Notes: generated by a model from the letters alone, not told the origin. Counted from the first letter of the stretch, positions 15,788 to 25,238 are shown. The stretch is 62,849 bases of DNA from an uncultured Clostridia bacterium (GCA_947631235.1 CANRKO010000008.1:1-62849); one strand, 5' to 3'. A program made the numbers and translations.

Positions 15788-17098
15788 CTATCTCTCCATC
15801 TTCCAGTACTGCACGCTGTACGGGGGCAGCTCGCTGCCGCCGCCGAAATCGTGAGTATTGCCGGTTATTAAATCCTCCGCAAGACCGCAGCCCGCGTCAA
15901 AATGCGCCGTGACAGGGCTGTCCGTGGCGTTTATCGCGACCATTACGCGTTCGCCTTCCGTTTTACGCTCAAATATGCAGTAACCGTTTTGCAGCACAAC
16001 GCTGCGGAAATCGCCGTAACAGAGCGCCTTGCTGTTTTTATGCGCGTCCGCAAGCTTTGAAATCCATTCCGTCAAATCGTTTTCGACAGGCTCGTCGAAA
16101 CATGCGCGCAGCGCGGGATCGCCTTCGCTCTTATCAGCCTTCGCGCCCCACTCGCTGCCGTAGTACACGCACGGTATACCCGGCATGCCGAATATCATGC
16201 CGTACGCAAGCGGCAGATGCTTTTCGTTTGTAAGTATGCTCGCTATCCTGCTCACGTCGTGGTTATCGACAAAGCTAAGAAGGTGCTTGCCCTTGTAGAG
16301 CGTCCAGTTTTCGGGTCCGAACTGACGCAAAAGCGAATGTACGATTTCAAACATATTCATGCTGTTAAACGACGAGTAAACGCCCTTATAGCACTCATAA
16401 TTCGTGCAGCTGTGACACATTTCGTCGTTGACGAACCGGTTGTAGTCGCCGTGCAAAAGCTCTCCGATAAGTACAAAATCATCTTTAAGCGTACCCGTGA
16501 AGTACCGCAGCCGCTTTAAAAAGTCGCGGTCGAGACAGTACGCCACGTCGAGCCGCAGTCCGTCTATGTCGAACTCGTCAACCCAGTATTTAACCGCGTC
16601 AAGAATATGATTTATGACCTCCTCGTTGCGGAGGTTAAGCTTTACGAGGTCGTAGTTGCCCTCCCAGCCCTCGTACCAGAGACCGTCGTTGTAATTGGAG
16701 TTGCCGCCGAAATCAATATGGAACCAATCCCTGTACCTCGAATTTTCGCGGTTCCGCAAAACGTCCCGAAAAGCCCAAAAGCCGCGTCCGACATGGTTAA
16801 ACACGCCGTCGAGAACAACTTTAATACCGTTTTCGTGCAGCGATTTTACAACGTCCTTGAAGTCGTCGTTCGTGCCGAGACGGCAGTCGATTTTTTTGTA
16901 GTCGCGCGTATTGTAGCCGTGCGTGTCGCTCTCGAACACGGGCGAGAAGTATATCGCGTCCGCGCCGAGCTTTTTAATATGAGAGATCCAGTCCTTTACC
17001 TTTAAAATCCTGCTTTTACAAACGCCGTCGTTCTCAAACGGCGCGCCGCAGAAACCCAGAGGGTATATCTGATAAAACACGCTTTCATATGCCCACAT
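15788..17098 (-). CDS. GH13 alpha-amylase family protein
   Basis: A 436-residue intracellular (no signal peptide) glycoside hydrolase. The four conserved GH13 regions are present: DGVFNHVG, GLRLDVAY (nucleophile Asp), IGELLHGD (acid/base Glu) and FVDNHDVSR. The N terminus YESVFYQIYPLGFCGAP is typical of small clostridial GH13 enzymes acting on malto-oligosaccharides or cyclodextrins. It sits between an XRE regulator and rimO with gaps of 22 and 3 nt, so it belongs to the ftsH-led cluster although its function is unrelated. Confidence 0.93.
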   Translation of the reverse strand: MWAYESVFYQIYPLGFCGAPFENDGVCKSRILKVKDWISHIKKLGADAIYFSPVFESDTHGYNTRDYKKIDCRLGTNDDFKDVVKSLHENGIKVVLDGVFNHVGRGFWAFRDVLRNRENSRYRDWFHIDFGGNSNYNDGLWYEGWEGNYDLVKLNLRNEEVINHILDAVKYWVDEFDIDGLRLDVAYCLDRDFLKRLRYFTGTLKDDFVLIGELLHGDYNRFVNDEMCHSCTNYECYKGVYSSFNSMNMFEIVHSLLRQFGPENWTLYKGKHLLSFVDNHDVSRIASILTNEKHLPLAYGMIFGMPGIPCVYYGSEWGAKADKSEGDPALRACFDEPVENDLTEWISKLADAHKNSKALCYGDFRSVVLQNGYCIFERKTEGERVMVAINATDSPVTAHFDAGCGLAEDLITGNTHDFGGGSELPPYSVQYWKMER

Positions 17099-17120
17099 AA
17101 ATTTTCTCCTTTACCGTTGT

Positions 17121-17471
17121 TTATATTTTATACTCGTCGGAATTTATCATCATTCTGTAAATGCTGTGGAGTAATTGTATTCCCTCGTCGTTAAGCTTTG
17201 TGAGATCAAACTCGAACCTGTCGGGAATTTTTATGTTGTATCTTCTGTCGGTCGCTCCATAGATAAAATCTGCAGGAACGCCGAAAAGCATTGTCATTGT
17301 TTTGATTTTGCCTATATCCGGCGTGCACAAGCCGTTTTCCCATGATGACACAAGCGAGCGCGACACGCCGAGTTTTTCCGCAAGGCATGACTGGCTCATT
17401 CTTTTTTCGCGTCTGAGAGTACGTATTCTTGATGCCGTTTTATTTCGGCTCGGAATTCTTTTCACCGTCAT
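17121..17471 (-). CDS. XRE-family transcriptional regulator
   Basis: A Cro/CI-type regulator of about 116 residues. The helix-turn-helix reads RIRTLRREKRMSQSCLAEKL, GVSRSLVSSWENGLCTPDIG, and the family's FIYGATDRRYNI follows. The start is uncertain: ATG 17471 has GAAGG five bases upstream and overlaps the ftsH stop by 32 nt; the frame extends to 17525. The overlap implies translational coupling to ftsH. It may regulate the adjacent GH13 gene. Confidence 0.8.
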   Translation of the reverse strand: MTVKRIPSRNKTASRIRTLRREKRMSQSCLAEKLGVSRSLVSSWENGLCTPDIGKIKTMTMLFGVPADFIYGATDRRYNIKIPDRFEFDLTKLNDEGIQLLHSIYRMMINSDEYKI

Positions 17472-19401
17472 CGCCGCCTTCATTTTCTTTATCTTTTGTT
17501 TCTCTTGCCGATTTAACTTCGTCAAATATTTCCATAAACCGCTCGCCCGTTATGGTTTCCTCGTTTATCAGACACTCGGCTATCTTATCGAGCGCGTCGC
17601 GGTTATTTTTGAGTATTTCCGTCGCTTTTTCGTACCTTTCCTTCAAGACGCGTATAACCTCGTTGTCAATCGCGGTTTTCGTTTCCTCCGAGCAGTTTGA
17701 CACGCTCCTTCCGTCGAGGTACTTATTCTGTATGCTCTCAAGTCCCGCCATGCCGAACTTGTCCGACATGCCGTACATCGTTATCATGTTTCGCGCAAGC
17801 GACGTGGCGCGTTCTATATCGTTTGACGCGCCGGTAGTTTTGGTGTTAAACACAAGCTCCTCGGCGGCGCGTCCCGCGACGAGAACGGTTATCTGGTCGA
17901 GGATCTCGTCCTTCGACATGAGGTAATGCTCCTCTTCCTCGGGCATCTGCATCGTGTAGCCGAGTGCGCCCATCGTGCGCGGCACGATCGTGATTTTATG
18001 CACCGGCTGCGTGTGCTTTTGCACCGCCGTTGCGAGCGCGTGTCCGACCTCGTGGAACGAAACGATTTTCTTTTCCTTTTCGGACAGTATGCGGTCTTTT
18101 TTCTCCTTACCGGCGATAATTACCTCGACCGCCTCCATTAAATCCTCCTGCGAAACGGTCTTTCTGCCCATGCGCACGGCTCTTAACGCCGCCTCGTTGA
18201 CCATATTTGCAAGATCCGCGCCCGCCGCGCCGCTTGTGGCGAGAGCCATATCGTGGAGGTTTATGTCGGGACTTGTCTTAACGTGCTTTATATGCACCTT
18301 CAAAATATCCTCGCGTCCTTTTAAATCGGGCTTTTCCACAATTATACGCCTGTCGAAACGTCCCGGACGCAAAAGCGCCTTGTCGAGTATTTCGGGGCGG
18401 TTTGTCGCCGCTATAACGACAAGTCCTTTCGACGAGTCAAAGCCGTCCATTTCGTTCAAAAGCTGATTGAGTGTCTGTTCGCGCTCGTCGTTTGTGCTTA
18501 ACTGACTGTCACGCGACTTGCCTATCGCGTCGATCTCGTCTATGAATATGATACACGGCGCTTTGGCAGCCGCCTGCTTGAACAGGTCGCGCACCCTCGA
18601 CGCGCCCACGCCGACGAACATCTCCACAAATTCCGAACCCGAAAGCGAGAAAAACGGCACTTTTGCCTCGCCCGCGACAGCTTTTGCAAGGAGCGTTTTA
18701 CCCGTTCCCGGGGGTCCGACGAGCAGCGCGCCTCGCGGCTGCTTTGCACCGATCGCTTTATACTTGGAGGGGTTATGGAGATAGTCCACGATCTCGTCGA
18801 GACTTTCCTTCGCCTCGTCCTGACCGGCTACGTCGTTAAACGTTACGCCCGTCGCGTTTTCCATATTGTACATTTTGGCGTTCGACTGACCTATGCCCAT
18901 AATTCCTCCGCCTCCGCCCATGCGCTTTGACATTGTGCGCGTCAAAAGGAAGAACAGCAGATAAATAATACCGAGCGGCAATATCCACGTCAGTATAAAG
19001 TCCAAAATCGGATTTTCATGCTGCACGGGCGTCGAGTATTTAACCTGCGCGTTGTTGAGCCTTTCGAGCAGCTTTTCGTCGTAAATGTATCCGGTGTAGT
19101 ATATTTTTCTGTGATGTCTGTCATAACTTCCACCGCCGAGAATATCCGTAATATCGGTCGGTTTTGTTTCCTCCGTCTCGGGCTTTGCGTAAATATCTAT
19201 TTCGTCTCTGTTGATTATAACCTCGTCAATCTTGCCTTCATCAATCATGGTTGTAAATTCATTATAAGAAATTTCCTCTTTTTGCAGCGATTGAAGTGAA
19301 ATCATCGCGGCGTTAAGGATGATGGTTGCGATGACTGATATGATGAGAAACATCACCAACGGGTTTTTAAACGGTGAGCGGTTTTGCTTATCATTGTTCA
19401 T
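17440..19401 (-). CDS. ftsH: ATP-dependent zinc metalloprotease FtsH
   Basis: A 653-residue membrane protease. Two membrane segments flank a short extracytoplasmic domain (about 14-140). The AAA domain follows, with GPPGTGKT (Walker A), [12 protein letters not shown] (Walker B) and the second region of homology ending RPGRFDRRI. The zinc site HEVGH is near residue 430. It degrades misfolded or regulatory membrane proteins. Start set at 19401, where GAGGAGG lies upstream; the open frame extends to 19503. It leads a cluster xre, GH13, rimO, pgsA, hisIE with gaps of at most 23 nt. Confidence 0.97.
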   Translation of the reverse strand: MNNDKQNRSPFKNPLVMFLIISVIATIILNAAMISLQSLQKEEISYNEFTTMIDEGKIDEVIINRDEIDIYAKPETEETKPTDITDILGGGSYDRHHRKIYYTGYIYDEKLLERLNNAQVKYSTPVQHENPILDFILTWILPLGIIYLLFFLLTRTMSKRMGGGGGIMGIGQSNAKMYNMENATGVTFNDVAGQDEAKESLDEIVDYLHNPSKYKAIGAKQPRGALLVGPPGTGKTLLAKAVAGEAKVPFFSLSGSEFVEMFVGVGASRVRDLFKQAAAKAPCIIFIDEIDAIGKSRDSQLSTNDEREQTLNQLLNEMDGFDSSKGLVVIAATNRPEILDKALLRPGRFDRRIIVEKPDLKGREDILKVHIKHVKTSPDINLHDMALATSGAAGADLANMVNEAALRAVRMGRKTVSQEDLMEAVEVIIAGKEKKDRILSEKEKKIVSFHEVGHALATAVQKHTQPVHKITIVPRTMGALGYTMQMPEEEEHYLMSKDEILDQITVLVAGRAAEELVFNTKTTGASNDIERATSLARNMITMYGMSDKFGMAGLESIQNKYLDGRSVSNCSEETKTAIDNEVIRVLKERYEKATEILKNNRDALDKIAECLINEETITGERFMEIFDEVKSARETKDKENEGGDDGEKNSEPK

Positions 19402-19443
19402 TATAAATTTTATCCTCCTCAAATTTGGGAATAAGCCGCTAAT

Positions 19444-19472
19444 ATTGTACCACTTTATTTGAATTATTTCAA
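19444..19472 (-). promoter_or_regulatory. Promoter of ftsH
   Basis: Minus strand: TTGAAA, 17-nt spacer, TACAAT. Confidence 0.65.
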
Positions 19473-19524
19473 TAATTTTATCAATAATTCTCAATTTGTT
19501 CACAAATAGGATATACTAATTAGG

Positions 19525-19553
19525 TTGACTTATGTCTCGATAAGTGTTAGAAT
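19525..19553 (+). promoter_or_regulatory. Promoter of the SLH protein gene
   Basis: TTGACT, 17-nt spacer, TAGAAT; divergent from the ftsH promoter. Confidence 0.65.
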
Positions 19554-19661
19554 ACATATATATGCCTAATACATAAACAAAGGCGCACACGGCGGTCAAC
19601 ACACAAAACATCCGCCGGCATATCAGGAAAAAGGCAAACAAGGAAAGGATATGAGAAATCC

Positions 19662-22652
19662 ATGAAAAAACTTATAGCACTGCTGACTGTGACGGCAATG
19701 CTTGCCATATCGGTATTCCAAATACCGGCAAGCGCGGAATTCAGCGACGTCGGCGATACAAATCCGTATAAAAAGGCTATTACCACGCTTTCGACCCTTT
19801 CGGTAATAAGCGGATATGACGACAATACCTTTAAACCCGACGGAGCGATAACCCGCGCCGAGTTTACAAAGCTTGTCGTATTTATGCTCGGCTTGCAGGA
19901 CATAGAATACACGCAGTACACATTCGGCGACGTAGACCCCACCCACTGGGCGAGAAATTACATACAGACCGGATATAACCGCGGAATTATCGCGGGTTTT
20001 GACGACGGTACTTTTAAGTCGGAGGAATCCGTTACATACGCGCAGGCTCTCAAAATGGTCGTATGCACGCTCGGATACGAGAGTTTCGCGCTCCAGCTCC
20101 CCGATTCGGAGGACAGCGGCTGGGCTGACAAATATATTCAGGAGGCGGGAGCCCTCGGTCTTACAAAGGGAATTACCGGCACGGAATTTTACGGCGCGGC
20201 GTCCCGCGGCGTTGTGGCGCAGATACTTTACAACGCTCTTGAAATAGATATGTATGAAAGTAACGGCTACGGCAGCGTTAAGACGGAAAAAACGCTCCTG
20301 AACGATTACCTGAAGGTAAAGAGACTTAAGGGTACGCTCGTGGGCATTGACGACGACGTGACGGAGGATTGCACAATCACGCTGCCGGAACAGTACATTG
20401 ACGTTTTGACAGCGCAGGGCGAGGAAGTTCTTATAGACTATTCCTCATATACGCAGCAGGCGTCAACTCTTACGAAATATCTCGGCAGCACAATAACGCT
20501 TTACTACAGACAGGTAAGCGAAAATGACGACCGTCTGCTTGTCAATATTGATACCGAAACCACGAAAAATTCCGTTACGGAAATCAATTCGAGAGATATA
20601 GGCGAATATGACGGCGCGACTCTTAAATATTATGAGTCGTCGTCAAGCAAGGCAAAGACATTAAAACTCAGAGCAGACGAAATAGCCGTCAGATATAACG
20701 GCAAGGTAGTCGCGGCTGACGACAGTATAGACCTTGCGGACGGCAGCTATAACCGCAGTGAGGCGCTTTCGGAGTGGCTCAACCCGGGCAGTAACAATTT
20801 TATATACGGAACGGTAAGTCTTACCGATAACGGCGGCGACGGCAGCTACGATATGATTCAAATCTACGATTATGAAACAATAGTCGCGCTTTCCACACCC
20901 ACCACAACAGATTACCGCATATCCGATAAGATTACATCGGGAAATTACCTCATTCTTGACCCGCAGAGTTCAAGCTATGAATATACGATAAAGAAGGACG
21001 GGGCGGATATTCCGATAACCTCGATCGCCGCGAATGACGTTGTGCTGTATGCAATGAGTCTTGACGGAGAACAGTATACGCTGATTGTAACGAACAAAAC
21101 GGCAACGGGTCAGATAACAGCGATTTCGTCAAGCAACAATGAAATAACCGTCGGCGGTCAGAAGTACCGTCTCGGAGACAAGTGCGCGGACTACATACGC
21201 GACAAGGAAAACAAAGAGATAAAAACAGGAGCGTCGGGCACATTTTATCTTGACGCGTTCGGAACGGCTGTATTCGGTACGATCCAGGAGGTTGCAGCGT
21301 CGCCTTACGCGTATATAACGAACGCGTTCAGAGAGGACGGAAAGTTCTTTATCTCCGTGTACGCGCCTTCAAATAACGCAAGCGAGGCGACCTCGTATCC
21401 GTTAAAAAATACTGTAAAGGTCAACGGTGCAAGCACGAAGGCGGAAAGCGCCGTTTCCAAAATACAGGCGGCAGCGGAATACACTACGGACGAAAGCGAA
21501 TACGCCGACAAGATATACGGAGCGGGCAAGATGCCGCAGAACACTCAGTATGCGCAGGCGGCAAGAGTTAAAATCGTAAACAACGAGGTTACCGATATAG
21601 TTCTTCTCACAAGTTCGGATGTTGCCGCGCAAAATGAGGATAAAGAACAAATAATGAAGTGCAGAGAGCTTGACGAGTACACATACTCCAATAGCAGCTT
21701 TATGATTGACGGAAAAACATCATTCTCGGTAAATTCGTCGACCGTTGTAATCTACGTTCCTCAGGACAGAGATATGCAGAACAAGTACGCGAAAAAAGCC
21801 CCGTCGTCGGCGTTCAGTTCGGGCGAGCGTTACTATATAGAGGCGTACGACATCAATTCTTCAAGAACCGCGGGTATGATTATTCTTTACGGCAACGACG
21901 GTACGCTTACAAAGGTTAAAAAGGACAGCGACTTCTCCGTTGTCGCAAAGACTCCGGAAAATGAGTACAATTCCGTTAAGGAGGATACCGTTCTCAAAAT
22001 AGATATGTTCACCGGCGCGTCGAATACGATAAAATCATGGAATACATATGATACCACGGAGTTTAAAGATGTCGAGGTCGGAGATATTATTCAGTTCGCG
22101 TACGACAGCAACAACCTTATACAAGGGCGCATAAACAATATTAAGTTTGCCGATATTGCGGAGGTTCTTGACGGCGACAGCATGAATAACAGTCAACTGT
22201 ACAACTGGGAAGAAACCGTTGATCCCACCGAGGAAAACAATATGCAGACCATGAAGTTCGACTACAGATTTAAGGTCGCGGGAACGTCAAACGACGAGGT
22301 GTACACAAGTTCGACATACGGTACCGTTCCGAATTCGAGAGCGGTAATGTTCAACGTAAGCCAGGTGCTTGCGGACGAAAACAAGATCTATGTCACAAAG
22401 AGCGGTTTTGACGAGGTTGACGGAACGTGGACGCTCAATGATGAAAATTATGAGGAAATCCCCATATCCTCGTCCACAAAATTCGTGCGTATGGAGACGG
22501 AGCGCGACGAGATAAGCCCGTATGTGCCGGATACAACGTCCAATCTTACAATAAACGATTTGAAGGACGCGAAGAATTACGGCACGGATTGCTCAAAGAT
22601 ACTCGTGTTCATGTCCAAGGGTACGGCAAAGCTGGTTATTATTTATAACTGA
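19662..22652 (+). CDS. Large S-layer homology (SLH) domain protein
   Basis: A 996-residue secreted surface protein. A signal peptide (1-25, IPASAEF) is followed by three SLH modules (about 26-85, 86-145, 146-200). Their landmarks are VISGYDDNTFKPDGAITRAE, GIIAGFDDGTFKSEESVTYA and a degenerate third repeat (GITGTEFYGAASRG). The remaining 800 residues are rich in beta-strand and in D, N, S, T and contain no recognised catalytic domain. SLH modules bind secondary wall polymers, so this is either the S-layer protein or a major wall-anchored protein. It has its own promoter and terminator. Confidence 0.88.
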   Translation: MKKLIALLTVTAMLAISVFQIPASAEFSDVGDTNPYKKAITTLSTLSVISGYDDNTFKPDGAITRAEFTKLVVFMLGLQDIEYTQYTFGDVDPTHWARNYIQTGYNRGIIAGFDDGTFKSEESVTYAQALKMVVCTLGYESFALQLPDSEDSGWADKYIQEAGALGLTKGITGTEFYGAASRGVVAQILYNALEIDMYESNGYGSVKTEKTLLNDYLKVKRLKGTLVGIDDDVTEDCTITLPEQYIDVLTAQGEEVLIDYSSYTQQASTLTKYLGSTITLYYRQVSENDDRLLVNIDTETTKNSVTEINSRDIGEYDGATLKYYESSSSKAKTLKLRADEIAVRYNGKVVAADDSIDLADGSYNRSEALSEWLNPGSNNFIYGTVSLTDNGGDGSYDMIQIYDYETIVALSTPTTTDYRISDKITSGNYLILDPQSSSYEYTIKKDGADIPITSIAANDVVLYAMSLDGEQYTLIVTNKTATGQITAISSSNNEITVGGQKYRLGDKCADYIRDKENKEIKTGASGTFYLDAFGTAVFGTIQEVAASPYAYITNAFREDGKFFISVYAPSNNASEATSYPLKNTVKVNGASTKAESAVSKIQAAAEYTTDESEYADKIYGAGKMPQNTQYAQAARVKIVNNEVTDIVLLTSSDVAAQNEDKEQIMKCRELDEYTYSNSSFMIDGKTSFSVNSSTVVIYVPQDRDMQNKYAKKAPSSAFSSGERYYIEAYDINSSRTAGMIILYGNDGTLTKVKKDSDFSVVAKTPENEYNSVKEDTVLKIDMFTGASNTIKSWNTYDTTEFKDVEVGDIIQFAYDSNNLIQGRINNIKFADIAEVLDGDSMNNSQLYNWEETVDPTEENNMQTMKFDYRFKVAGTSNDEVYTSSTYGTVPNSRAVMFNVSQVLADENKIYVTKSGFDEVDGTWTLNDENYEEIPISSSTKFVRMETERDEISPYVPDTTSNLTINDLKDAKNYGTDCSKILVFMSKGTAKLVIIYN

Positions 22653-22662
22653 TAAAAATGAT

Positions 22663-22695
22663 AAAAACGGTTCGACTATAGTCGAACCGTTTTTT
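22663..22695. terminator. Bidirectional terminator (copy 2)
   Basis: AAAAACGGTTCGAC-TATA-GTCGAACCGTTTTTT, nearly identical to the one at 7075. It ends the SLH gene and could also end the minus-strand guide RNA transcript from 22908. Confidence 0.85.
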
Positions 22696-22787
22696 GTTTT
22701 CAGTCTCTTACTGGTGAGTATTAACATACTCCAATATACTGTGTCGTCTTGCTTTCAAGATAACAACATAAGCAGGTATTTAAATTA

Positions 22788-22908
22788 AACTCACGCGCCC
22801 CTTGCGGGGCGCGACTTTGATATAATAATTTATAAAATTTCAACTCACGTGTTTTTTAAATGCAGATAATACAATTTTATGATTACATTTTGAGTTCAAC
22901 ACGAGAAC
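22788..22908 (-). ncRNA. CreR-like degenerate mini-CRISPR (guide RNA against the cas promoter)
   Basis: Seen on the minus strand: pseudo-repeat 1 (22851-22837) retains the last 12 nt of the array repeat, GTGAGTTGAAAT, including the complete crRNA 5' handle, but no stem. Then comes a 21-nt spacer (22836-22816). Pseudo-repeat 2 (22815-22788) matches 24 of the first 28 repeat bases, and all four changes form compensatory base pairs in the stem (G4-C21, C9-G16). Spacer positions 1-17 equal the cas promoter on the same strand (23043-23027), and TTC directly precedes that target at 23046-23044, the type I-C PAM. Inference: Cascade loaded with this RNA covers the -10 box and represses cas transcription without full-length pairing. 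RNA start about 22908; the end may be the terminator at 22695. Confidence 0.8.
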
Positions 22909-22914
22909 AACAAT

Positions 22915-22943
22915 ATTATAACATTATTATTTTATTATGTCAA
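22915..22943 (-). promoter_or_regulatory. Promoter of the CreR-like RNA
   Basis: Minus strand: TTGACA (22943-22938), 17-nt spacer, TATAAT (22920-22915). It is an exact consensus with no open reading frame downstream, so it most likely serves the mini-CRISPR. Confidence 0.85.
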
Positions 22944-23004
22944 ATTATAATTCATGATTTCTTTGTGATGTATTGAAAATTGTTTATATTTTTCAAAAAA
23001 AATA

Positions 23005-23046
23005 TTGACAAATCGTTTCATATATTATATAATAATTTATAAAGAA
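23005..23046 (+). promoter_or_regulatory. cas operon promoter with guide RNA target site
   Basis: TTGACA (23005-23010), 17-nt spacer, TATAAT (23028-23033). The 17-nt match to the mini-CRISPR spacer spans 23027-23043 (ATATAATAATTTATAAA on the plus strand) and GAA at 23044-23046 is TTC on the guide's strand. The target therefore covers the -10 box and the start site. Confidence 0.85.
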
Positions 23047-23066
23047 GTTTAAAGGAGTGATAACTA

Positions 23067-25238
23067 ATGGAAAACTACATAGCCCACACTGCAGATGACG
23101 GTAGGGTGCAGAGTGTTAAAGAGCATTTGGAACAAACGGCGGAGTTAAGCAGTGCCAATGCCGTATTGAAATTTAAGGATATTGCGTATTGCTGTGGACT
23201 GTACCACGATTTGGGCAAATATTCGCCCGAGTTTCAGAAGTACATACGAGGCGCGGGGGCAAAGACCGTGCACGCGCGATCCGGCGCTGTGCGCGTTATC
23301 GACAAGTGTAAAGAAAGCAGAGTGTTATATGCGATGATGCTCGGGTATTGTATAGGCGGACACCATACGGGCTTGCCCGACGGCGGAGTGAGTAACGACA
23401 ATGAAGAGCAGCCCACCCTTTGGGGAATGAGAAATAATAAAGTTAAATATGACTGCTCCGCGTTTGATAAGGAAATCGGTGACCGATTTCCCGAAGATAT
23501 TCTGCATGATTTGCTGTGTAAAATGCCGACAGATAAGGAAATGGTTGAGTTATACGCGTTTCTCACCCGGTATATTTACGCATGCCTCACCGACGCGGAT
23601 TTTATTGACACGGAGCGATTTTGCAACCCAGACGCCGAGCGCGGTATTGAGGGAGATTTTAAAGCCGCGTATAAAAAAGTCTGTGCGCAGCTTGACGCCT
23701 TTGAATGTGTGACGGATCTGCAGAAGGCGCGCAGCGGTATTCAGAGCCAAGTTTACGCAAGCATGAAAAACAGCAATGCAAATATTCACATAATCGATAT
23801 GCCTACGGGTAGCGGCAAGACGTTGTGCAGTATAAAAACAGCTCTTGAAACAGCAATCAAGCATGATAAGAAAAGGATTATATATGTAATTCCCTATACA
23901 TCAATTATTGAACAAACGGCTAAAACATTCATAGACATATTCGGCGACGTACTGCCGATTTTGGAACATCACTCAAATTACGATTTTGACGACCCAAGCA
24001 AAAATGACGACGAAAGCGGAAAAACAAGCGAAAAGTTGAAAAAGACATGTGAAAACTACGACGCGCCTTTAATCATTACAACTAACGTTCAATTTTTTGA
24101 ATCACTTTACCACAACAAGAGCAGCCGGCTGAGGAAACTTCACAATTTTGCGGACAGCGTGCTTGTGTTCGACGAGATACACACTCTGCCGATTAAGTAC
24201 ATTCAGCCGTGTTTGCGTGCCATCGGATATATAACCGAGCATTTAAATTCCACGGCGGTTTTGATGTCGGCGACAATGCCCGACTACACTCGTTATGCCG
24301 AGAAATATATTCCTCAAAGCGTTATTGAATATGCGGTAAAAGATAACAGCCTTTTCAACCGTTTTGACAAGTGCAGATATGAATATATCGGTCAAAGCGA
24401 TGTGCAGACCGTGGCGGAAATGGCGCTCACACAGGAGAACGCGCTTGTCATTGTCAACAAAAGGAACACGGCGCGGGAACTGTACAATATGTGCAAGGGT
24501 GCGCCCGATTGTAATGTGTATCACTTATCTACCTACATGACGCCCGCTGACCGTTCAAAAACCATAGACAAAATACGTGACAGCCTTGCCGATGAGAAGA
24601 AAACCATAGTAATTTCAACTTCGCTTATCGAGGCGGGCGTTGACTTGGATTTTAAATCGGTGTTCCGTGAAATCGCGGGGCTTGACAACGTTATTCAGTC
24701 GGGCGGACGCTGTAACCGCGAGGGTAAAATGAAGGTCGGAAACGTGGTCGTGTTCAGACTCGGATATTTGAAGGGAGATATGGAACTCAGAGCGAATGTT
24801 ACGGAAAAGCTTTTCGAGGAGTATGAAAACATTTCCTCACAGGAGGCGGTGCAGGCGTATTACGACAGAATATTTGCTGCCGCCGACGAAATGGTCGAGA
24901 GCAACTCGATAACAACGCTTATGGGCAAAATGCGGTTTGACGGAATACCGTTTCGAACATACGCGCAGTCGTTTAATTTTATAGAATCGGAGACGGTCGG
25001 CGTAGTTATTCCATGCGAGGAAAATGCGGAACTTATAGAAAAATTGAAATACGGAGCGCTCATTGCAAAACGCAAACTGCAACGGTACTGCGCGTCGGTT
25101 CATGTGTACGAACTTGAAGATATGATTAAAAAAGGGATAGTGGAACTGTGCAATGGTGTATATATTTTGTCTGACTCCGATTATTATAACGCGGAAACGG
25201 GACTTAATATAAATTCAAATTTTGATTATATTTTATAA
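23067..25238 (+). CDS. cas3: CRISPR-associated helicase-nuclease Cas3 (type I-C)
   Basis: A 723-residue interference enzyme. An N-terminal HD nuclease domain (about 1-210) has YHDLGKYSPEFQKYIRG and IGGHHTGLPDGG. A superfamily 2 helicase follows with MPTGSGKTLC (motif I), VFDEIHTL (II), LMSATMP (III) and STSLIEAGVDLDF...SGGRCNREG (V-VI). Cas3 is recruited by Cascade to unwind and degrade target DNA. AAAGGAG precedes the ATG. It is the first gene of the cas operon, 34 nt after the -10 box, so it is the first gene affected by the proposed repressor RNA. Confidence 0.97.
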   Translation: MENYIAHTADDGRVQSVKEHLEQTAELSSANAVLKFKDIAYCCGLYHDLGKYSPEFQKYIRGAGAKTVHARSGAVRVIDKCKESRVLYAMMLGYCIGGHHTGLPDGGVSNDNEEQPTLWGMRNNKVKYDCSAFDKEIGDRFPEDILHDLLCKMPTDKEMVELYAFLTRYIYACLTDADFIDTERFCNPDAERGIEGDFKAAYKKVCAQLDAFECVTDLQKARSGIQSQVYASMKNSNANIHIIDMPTGSGKTLCSIKTALETAIKHDKKRIIYVIPYTSIIEQTAKTFIDIFGDVLPILEHHSNYDFDDPSKNDDESGKTSEKLKKTCENYDAPLIITTNVQFFESLYHNKSSRLRKLHNFADSVLVFDEIHTLPIKYIQPCLRAIGYITEHLNSTAVLMSATMPDYTRYAEKYIPQSVIEYAVKDNSLFNRFDKCRYEYIGQSDVQTVAEMALTQENALVIVNKRNTARELYNMCKGAPDCNVYHLSTYMTPADRSKTIDKIRDSLADEKKTIVISTSLIEAGVDLDFKSVFREIAGLDNVIQSGGRCNREGKMKVGNVVVFRLGYLKGDMELRANVTEKLFEEYENISSQEAVQAYYDRIFAAADEMVESNSITTLMGKMRFDGIPFRTYAQSFNFIESETVGVVIPCEENAELIEKLKYGALIAKRKLQRYCASVHVYELEDMIKKGIVELCNGVYILSDSDYYNAETGLNINSNFDYIL

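Noticed and set aside
22788..22851. Remnant of a second normal CRISPR array
   Set aside because: The spacer is only 21 nt against 33-38 in the array, one repeat has no stem, and the other has fully compensated changes. Normal decay would not give this pattern.
22820..23043. 17-nt identity as mere AT-rich coincidence
   Set aside because: Low complexity weakens the match, but it is exact from spacer position 1, sits next to a TTC PAM and an intact handle, and covers the -10 box. All of these together are unlikely by chance, so it was kept as a finding.
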